NCBI GenBank assembly: GCA_038206355.1 | Contig: JBBRAY010000002.1 | Coordinates: 62,001 to 126,000, forward strand | Direction: 5' to 3' | DNA: 64,000 nucleotides | From: JAPLDB01 sp038206355 | GTDB lineage: Bacteria > Bacteroidota > Bacteroidia > AKYH767-A > 2013-40CM-41-45 | Shown here: positions 59,995 to 64,000 of the stretch, in pieces | Layout of the letters: every line of letters starts with the position of its first letter | Position numbering within the stretch: position 1 is the first letter of the stretch | Position numbers and translations under genes: made by a program | Notes under the pieces: model-generated | Database searches by the model: none | What the model saw: only the letters and a program-made list of their open reading frames with translations | Told to the model about the DNA's origin: nothing

Positions 59995-62508
59995 ATGGCA
60001 GAGGCAAAAGCACGGATAAAAATCAACAAACTGTTGGAGGAAGCAGGTTGGCAGTTCTTTTCGGAGAACGGCAAACCTGCAAACATTGTTTTGGAGAGTA
60101 ACACTAAAATAGCTCAACAGCAACTTGACGAGTTTGGTGACGACTTTGAAAAGACCTCAAACGGTTTTATTGACTACTTGCTTTTGGACGACAATGGTTT
60201 TCCGCTAATAGTTTTAGAAGCCAAGAAAGAGGAAATAAATCCTCTTTCTGCTAAAGAGCAAGCAAGAAAATATGCAACGGCACAAAAGTGCCGTTTCGTA
60301 ATTCTTAGCAATGGCAACCAACATTACTTGTGGGATTTGCAGAGAGGAAATCCAAATATCATTTCAAAATTTCCGACACCTGAAACAGTTGGTGCTTACA
60401 CTTCCTTCAATCCCAATCCTCAAAGTTTGATTAGTGAAACGGTGAAAGAAGATTACATCGTAACTACTCAAAAACCTGACTACTCAAAAGACCCAAGATG
60501 GATTGATGAAACGCAACGCAAAAATTATTTGGAAGAAAACAAACTTCGTTTGTTGCGATACTATCAAGTAAATGCAGTTGAGAAAATCCAACAAGAAGTA
60601 AAAAACGGCAAAGACCGTTTTCTTTTTGAAATGGCAACAGGCACAGGAAAAACTTTAACGGCAGCAGCCGTTATAAAATTATTTTTGAGAACAGGAAACG
60701 CAAGACGAGTTTTATTTTTAGTTGACCGCTTAGAGTTGGAAGACCAAGCCGACAAAGCATTTAAAGAATATTTACGCAACGACTATCAATGTTGCATCTA
60801 CAAAGAGAACCGTGACGATTGGAGAAAAAATGAAATTGTTGTTTCAACCGTTCAATCATTTTTATTCAAGAACAAATACAAACGGATTTTTGCACCGACA
60901 GATTTTGATTTAGTTATTTCAGACGAAGCCCACCGCAGCATTGGAGGAAACAGCAGAGCAGTGTTTGAATATTTCATTGGCTACAAGTTAGGATTGACAG
61001 CTACACCAAAGGATTATTTAAAAAAGATTGACCCCGAAAAACTAAACGACCAAGACCCAAGAGAATTGGAAAGAAGAATGTTGCTTGACACCTACACAAC
61101 CTTCGGTTGTGCAGATGGCAAACCTACTTTCCAATACAGTTTGTTACATGGAGTGAAAGACGGTTTTCTTGTGAATCCGATTGTGGCTGATGCAAGAACA
61201 GAAATCACCACTCAACTTTTATCTGATAAAGGTTACAGTGTTGTAACTACCGATGAAGAAGGGAAAGACACCACTGAAGAATTTTTCCAAAGAGATTTTG
61301 AAAGAAAGTTTTTCAGCGACAACACAAATAATATTTTCTGCAAAACATTTTTGGAGAATGCACTTCGTGACCCTGTTACTGGTGAAATTGGAAAGTCAAT
61401 TTTGTTTTGTGTAAGTCAAAACCATGCAGCAAAAGTCACTCAAATGCTGAATGAGTTTGCCGACAAAATGTTTCCGAACAAATATCAATCTGACTTTGCA
61501 ATTCAAGTTACATCAAGAATTACCGATGCACAACAGTTCACAATCAATTTCACAAACAACAATTTAAGCGGCACAGGAAATTTTAATCCGCTTTACAAAA
61601 CAAGCAAGACAAGAGTTTGCGTAACCGTTGGCATGATGACAACTGGTTACGATTGTCCCGACCTGATGAATGTTGGTTTGATGCGACCCATTTTTTCACC
61701 GACAGATTTTATTCAAATCAAAGGCAGAGGAACACGGAAGCATAATTTTTTAAAAGAACTTTTAGACAAAGAACTTGCACAACAAGTTGTGCATCCCGAC
61801 AAAATGAATTTCAAACTGTTTGACTTCTTTGCAAACTGCGAATATTTTGAAATGGAGTTCAACTATGATGAAATTCTAAAACTCCCACCGAAAGGCGAAG
61901 GCAACGGCGGCGGTGAACCACCACAACCTTATCAAACTTACGACAGCACAAACCCCGACCCACTGAAAACAATGCAGGTGAGAGAAGTTGGAGTTGAAGG
62001 AATGAAGATTGACAGAATGTATTTTGACCGCTTTGAAGAAAAAATAAAAGAAGATGTTGCAGTGCAAAAGATGATTGAGAAAAGAGATTTGGAAGCAATT
62101 GAAAAATACATTCTGCAAAACATTTTTGAGAAGCCCGAAGATTTCTATAGCCTCACTAAATTACAAACAGCAGCAAAGGTTGACAGAAAATTAACACTTC
62201 GTGAAATCATTGAAAAGATGTTTGGCTTTATTCCATACTTCAAAAGCAAAGACGAATTGTTGGAAGATGAGTTTGAAAAATTTGACAGCCGTTATTTACC
62301 AGACGAACAAATTTTTTCCTTCGCAAAAAATTATTTCAAGAGTTACATCACCGACAAAGAATTTAGAGAGATAATTGAAAACAAAAATTTCGCTTTGCTC
62401 AATACCAATCCAAACGGTGATGTGTATCGCAAGCTCACACCCGAAATGCGAACCCTTATTCCCCAATACATAAAGGAGAATATTTCAGTCAATAATTACA
62501 CGGCTTAA
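59995..62508 (+). CDS. hsdR: Type I restriction enzyme R subunit (EcoEI-like)
   Basis: 837 residues. The motor and nuclease subunit of a type I restriction-modification complex. The N-terminal PD-(D/E)XK nuclease has Asp60, Glu75 and Lys77 (FIDYLLLDDNGFPLIVLEAKK). The SF2 helicase has Walker A ATGTGKT (214-220), DEAH box Asp310-Glu-Ala-His313, motif III LGLTATP and motif VI IQIKGRGTRKH. The C-terminal part matches the EcoEI_R_C type, which contacts the modification enzyme. It is shorter than EcoKI HsdR (about 1170), as is normal for this subtype. The next gene follows after 3 bases. Confidence 0.95.
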   Translation: MAEAKARIKINKLLEEAGWQFFSENGKPANIVLESNTKIAQQQLDEFGDDFEKTSNGFIDYLLLDDNGFPLIVLEAKKEEINPLSAKEQARKYATAQKCRFVILSNGNQHYLWDLQRGNPNIISKFPTPETVGAYTSFNPNPQSLISETVKEDYIVTTQKPDYSKDPRWIDETQRKNYLEENKLRLLRYYQVNAVEKIQQEVKNGKDRFLFEMATGTGKTLTAAAVIKLFLRTGNARRVLFLVDRLELEDQADKAFKEYLRNDYQCCIYKENRDDWRKNEIVVSTVQSFLFKNKYKRIFAPTDFDLVISDEAHRSIGGNSRAVFEYFIGYKLGLTATPKDYLKKIDPEKLNDQDPRELERRMLLDTYTTFGCADGKPTFQYSLLHGVKDGFLVNPIVADARTEITTQLLSDKGYSVVTTDEEGKDTTEEFFQRDFERKFFSDNTNNIFCKTFLENALRDPVTGEIGKSILFCVSQNHAAKVTQMLNEFADKMFPNKYQSDFAIQVTSRITDAQQFTINFTNNNLSGTGNFNPLYKTSKTRVCVTVGMMTTGYDCPDLMNVGLMRPIFSPTDFIQIKGRGTRKHNFLKELLDKELAQQVVHPDKMNFKLFDFFANCEYFEMEFNYDEILKLPPKGEGNGGGEPPQPYQTYDSTNPDPLKTMQVREVGVEGMKIDRMYFDRFEEKIKEDVAVQKMIEKRDLEAIEKYILQNIFEKPEDFYSLTKLQTAAKVDRKLTLREIIEKMFGFIPYFKSKDELLEDEFEKFDSRYLPDEQIFSFAKNYFKSYITDKEFREIIENKNFALLNTNPNGDVYRKLTPEMRTLIPQYIKENISVNNYTA

Positions 62509-62511
62509 CCT

Positions 62512-63327
62512 ATGGCAAAAAGTAAAACCATCAATGTAAAAGGAACTGAAATCACCATCTTAAAAGATGGGAAACAAACTTTCATTTCGCTTACTGATAT
62601 GATAAAGGCAAAGGACGGAGATTTTTTCATTTCCGATTGGTTGCGTAACCGCAACACAGTTGAATTTCTTGGTATTTGGGAAAGCGTTTACAACCCTAAT
62701 TTTAATTATGGCGAATTCGCCATAATTAAAAGTCAGGCAGGTTTGAACAACTATAAGATTAGCGTAAAGGAATGGCAGGAAAAAACCAACTCAATTGGTT
62801 TAAAAGCCACAGCAGGAAGATACGGAGGAACTTATGCTCACCCTGATATTGCCTTTGAATTTGGAATGTGGGTGAGTGCTGAATTTAAGATTTACTTAAT
62901 CAAAGAATTTCAACGCCTCAAAGAAGATGAAAACGACCGTTTAAAATTAGATTGGAATTTGCAACGCACTTTAGCGAAAGTGAATTACCAGATTCATACA
63001 GATGCCATCAAAGAAAAATTAATTCCACCTGCACTTTCCAAAGACAAAATAAACTTTGTGTATGCCGATGAAGCCGATTTACTAAATGTGGCTTTGTTTG
63101 GAATTACCGCCAAACAATGGAGAGATACAAACCCAAAAGCAGAAGGGAATATTCGTGATGCGGCAACGCTTGAACAATTAGTTGTGCTTTCAAACATGGA
63201 AAGTATCAATGCAGTTTTAATACATCAAGGATTGAAACAACATGAACGCTTGCAGCAATTGAATAAAGTTGCCATTACGCAAATGAAATTGCTTTTAGCA
63301 CACACCACTATTAAGAAACTGAAGTAA
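62512..63327 (+). CDS. KilA-N domain protein in the restriction operon
   Basis: 271 residues. The KilA-N DNA-binding domain (about 15-125) shows FISLTDMIKAKDGDFFISDWLRNRNTVEFLGIWE and GTYAHPDIAFEFGMWVSAEFKIYLIKEFQRLK. The C-terminal half is helical (LQRTLAKVNYQIHTDAIKEKLI; LNVALFGITAKQWRD). KilA-N proteins are found in phages and as accessory genes within Bacteroidota type I systems; their role there is not established. It lies 3 bases after hsdR, and its stop overlaps the hsdM start by one base (TAATG), so it is co-translated with both subunits. Confidence 0.92.
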   Translation: MAKSKTINVKGTEITILKDGKQTFISLTDMIKAKDGDFFISDWLRNRNTVEFLGIWESVYNPNFNYGEFAIIKSQAGLNNYKISVKEWQEKTNSIGLKATAGRYGGTYAHPDIAFEFGMWVSAEFKIYLIKEFQRLKEDENDRLKLDWNLQRTLAKVNYQIHTDAIKEKLIPPALSKDKINFVYADEADLLNVALFGITAKQWRDTNPKAEGNIRDAATLEQLVVLSNMESINAVLIHQGLKQHERLQQLNKVAITQMKLLLAHTTIKKLK

Positions 63328-64000
63328 TGCTTGACACCGAAACCAAAAGAAGAATTGATACAGCCCGTGATATTTTAGTGGGTAAAGTTCCCGACCCTAA
63401 AAGTCAAGTGGAGCAAATTACGATTGCACTTATTTACAAGTTCATGGACGACATGGACAAAGAAGCAATTTCGTTTGGAGGCAAAGCAACTTTTTTCACA
63501 GGAGAATATGAGCAATACAGTTGGACAAATATTTTTGATACCAAAGTTGGAGGACATGAAATGCTTTCGCTTTACAGCGAAGCAATTGTAAAGTTGAATT
63601 TGAATCCGAACATTCCACAACTGTTCAGAGATATTTTTAAGAACGCCTACCTTCCCTATCGTGACCCCGAAACTTTGAAATTATTTTTGAAAACAATCAA
63701 TGAGTTTAGTTACGACCATAGCGAAATGTTGGGTGATGCTTTTGAATATTTGCTTTCTGTATTAGGTTCACAAGGCGATGCAGGGCAATTCAGAACACCA
63801 AGACACATCATTGATTTTATTGTTGAAGTGTTGCAGCCAAAGAAAACAGAAACCATTTGCGACCCTGCATGTGGCACAGCAGGTTTTTTAATTTCTTCTT
63901 ACAAACATATTCTGCAACACAACAGCAAAAAGAATAAAGGTGATTTGCTGACACCTGACGACAGAAAAAAGATGATGCAAAATTTTGTCGGCTATGATAT
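63327..64000 (+). CDS. hsdM: Type I restriction-modification methyltransferase subunit (3' end outside window)
   Basis: The frame starts at ATG 63327, overlapping the previous TAA by one base, and stays open to the window end, giving about 224 residues. The N-terminal helical HsdM domain (about 5-140) is followed by the N6-adenine methyltransferase core: GDAFEYLLSVLGSQGDAGQFRTPRHIIDFIVEVL and motif I ICDPACGTAGFL. The catalytic NPPF/NPPY motif would lie beyond the edge. It methylates adenine in host sites to protect them; hsdS is expected just downstream. Confidence 0.93.
   Translation, partial: MLDTETKRRIDTARDILVGKVPDPKSQVEQITIALIYKFMDDMDKEAISFGGKATFFTGEYEQYSWTNIFDTKVGGHEMLSLYSEAIVKLNLNPNIPQLFRDIFKNAYLPYRDPETLKLFLKTINEFSYDHSEMLGDAFEYLLSVLGSQGDAGQFRTPRHIIDFIVEVLQPKKTETICDPACGTAGFLISSYKHILQHNSKKNKGDLLTPDDRKKMMQNFVGYD

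Noticed and set aside
1..64000. tRNA, rRNA, replication origin and riboswitches
   Set aside because: I looked for T-loop sequences, rRNA-like blocks, DnaA-box clusters and known riboswitch cores by eye and found none; a covariance-model scan would be needed to be sure.

Overview
This window comes from a member of the Bacteroidota. The evidence is in the sequence: secreted proteins with type IX secretion (T9SS) sorting tails of both type A and type B, PKD-repeat giants with a gliding-motility-type C-terminus, a carboxypeptidase-regulatory-domain TonB receptor, a Bacteroidota porin, a purH-mreBCD-mrdA-rodA order, and a recurring TAnnTTYG promoter element just upstream of start codons. I cannot name a genus. 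No rRNA, tRNA or CRISPR array was seen.

Layout. 1-7508 (mostly + strand): the end of leuS, an alpha/beta hydrolase, dnaG, a TonB-dependent receptor and a membrane protein. 7509-8204: non-coding, with hairpins. 8205-25333: a 1367-residue PKD/T9SS protein, then a surface-polysaccharide-type cluster (GDP-fucose synthase, flippase, asparagine-synthase-like amidotransferase, glycosyltransferase and three methyltransferases). A PpiD-like chaperone, a GIY-YIG nuclease unit, an IS remnant and a GxxExxY protein are interspersed. 25503-35688: a second giant PKD/SBBP protein (T9SS type B), an isoaspartyl peptidase and two tandem paralogous secreted proteins of a family I do not recognise. 35739-41712: an AddB-like nuclease, a porin, a DUF1569 protein and a gamma-carbonic-anhydrase-like protein. 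41761-49151: rodA, mrdA, mreD, mreC, mreB and purH, all on the minus strand, forming the cell-elongation module. 49440-55687: assorted membrane, transport and secreted proteins. 56032-58686: valS. 58891-64000: a defence region with a winged-helix/nuclease protein followed by a type I restriction-modification operon (hsdR, KilA-N gene, hsdM cut by the window end).

Three things stand out. First, a small GIY-YIG nuclease gene sits alone in a 480-bp unit whose two ends are inverted palindromes beginning with the same 10-bp inverted repeat; this looks like a nuclease-carrying REP-like element. Second, a 470-bp IS1634-like remnant with perfect 13-bp inverted ends is bracketed exactly by a 165-bp direct duplication of its target. 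Third, low-complexity 'word' repeats that litter the intergenic spaces also occur, in frame, inside leuS and at two places in valS. They share exact 13- to 16-base words with the intergenic copies.

Many secreted proteins here would need the T9SS, whose machinery is not in this window. Positions of domains are approximate unless a residue number is given; all family assignments are by reading motifs, not by database search.
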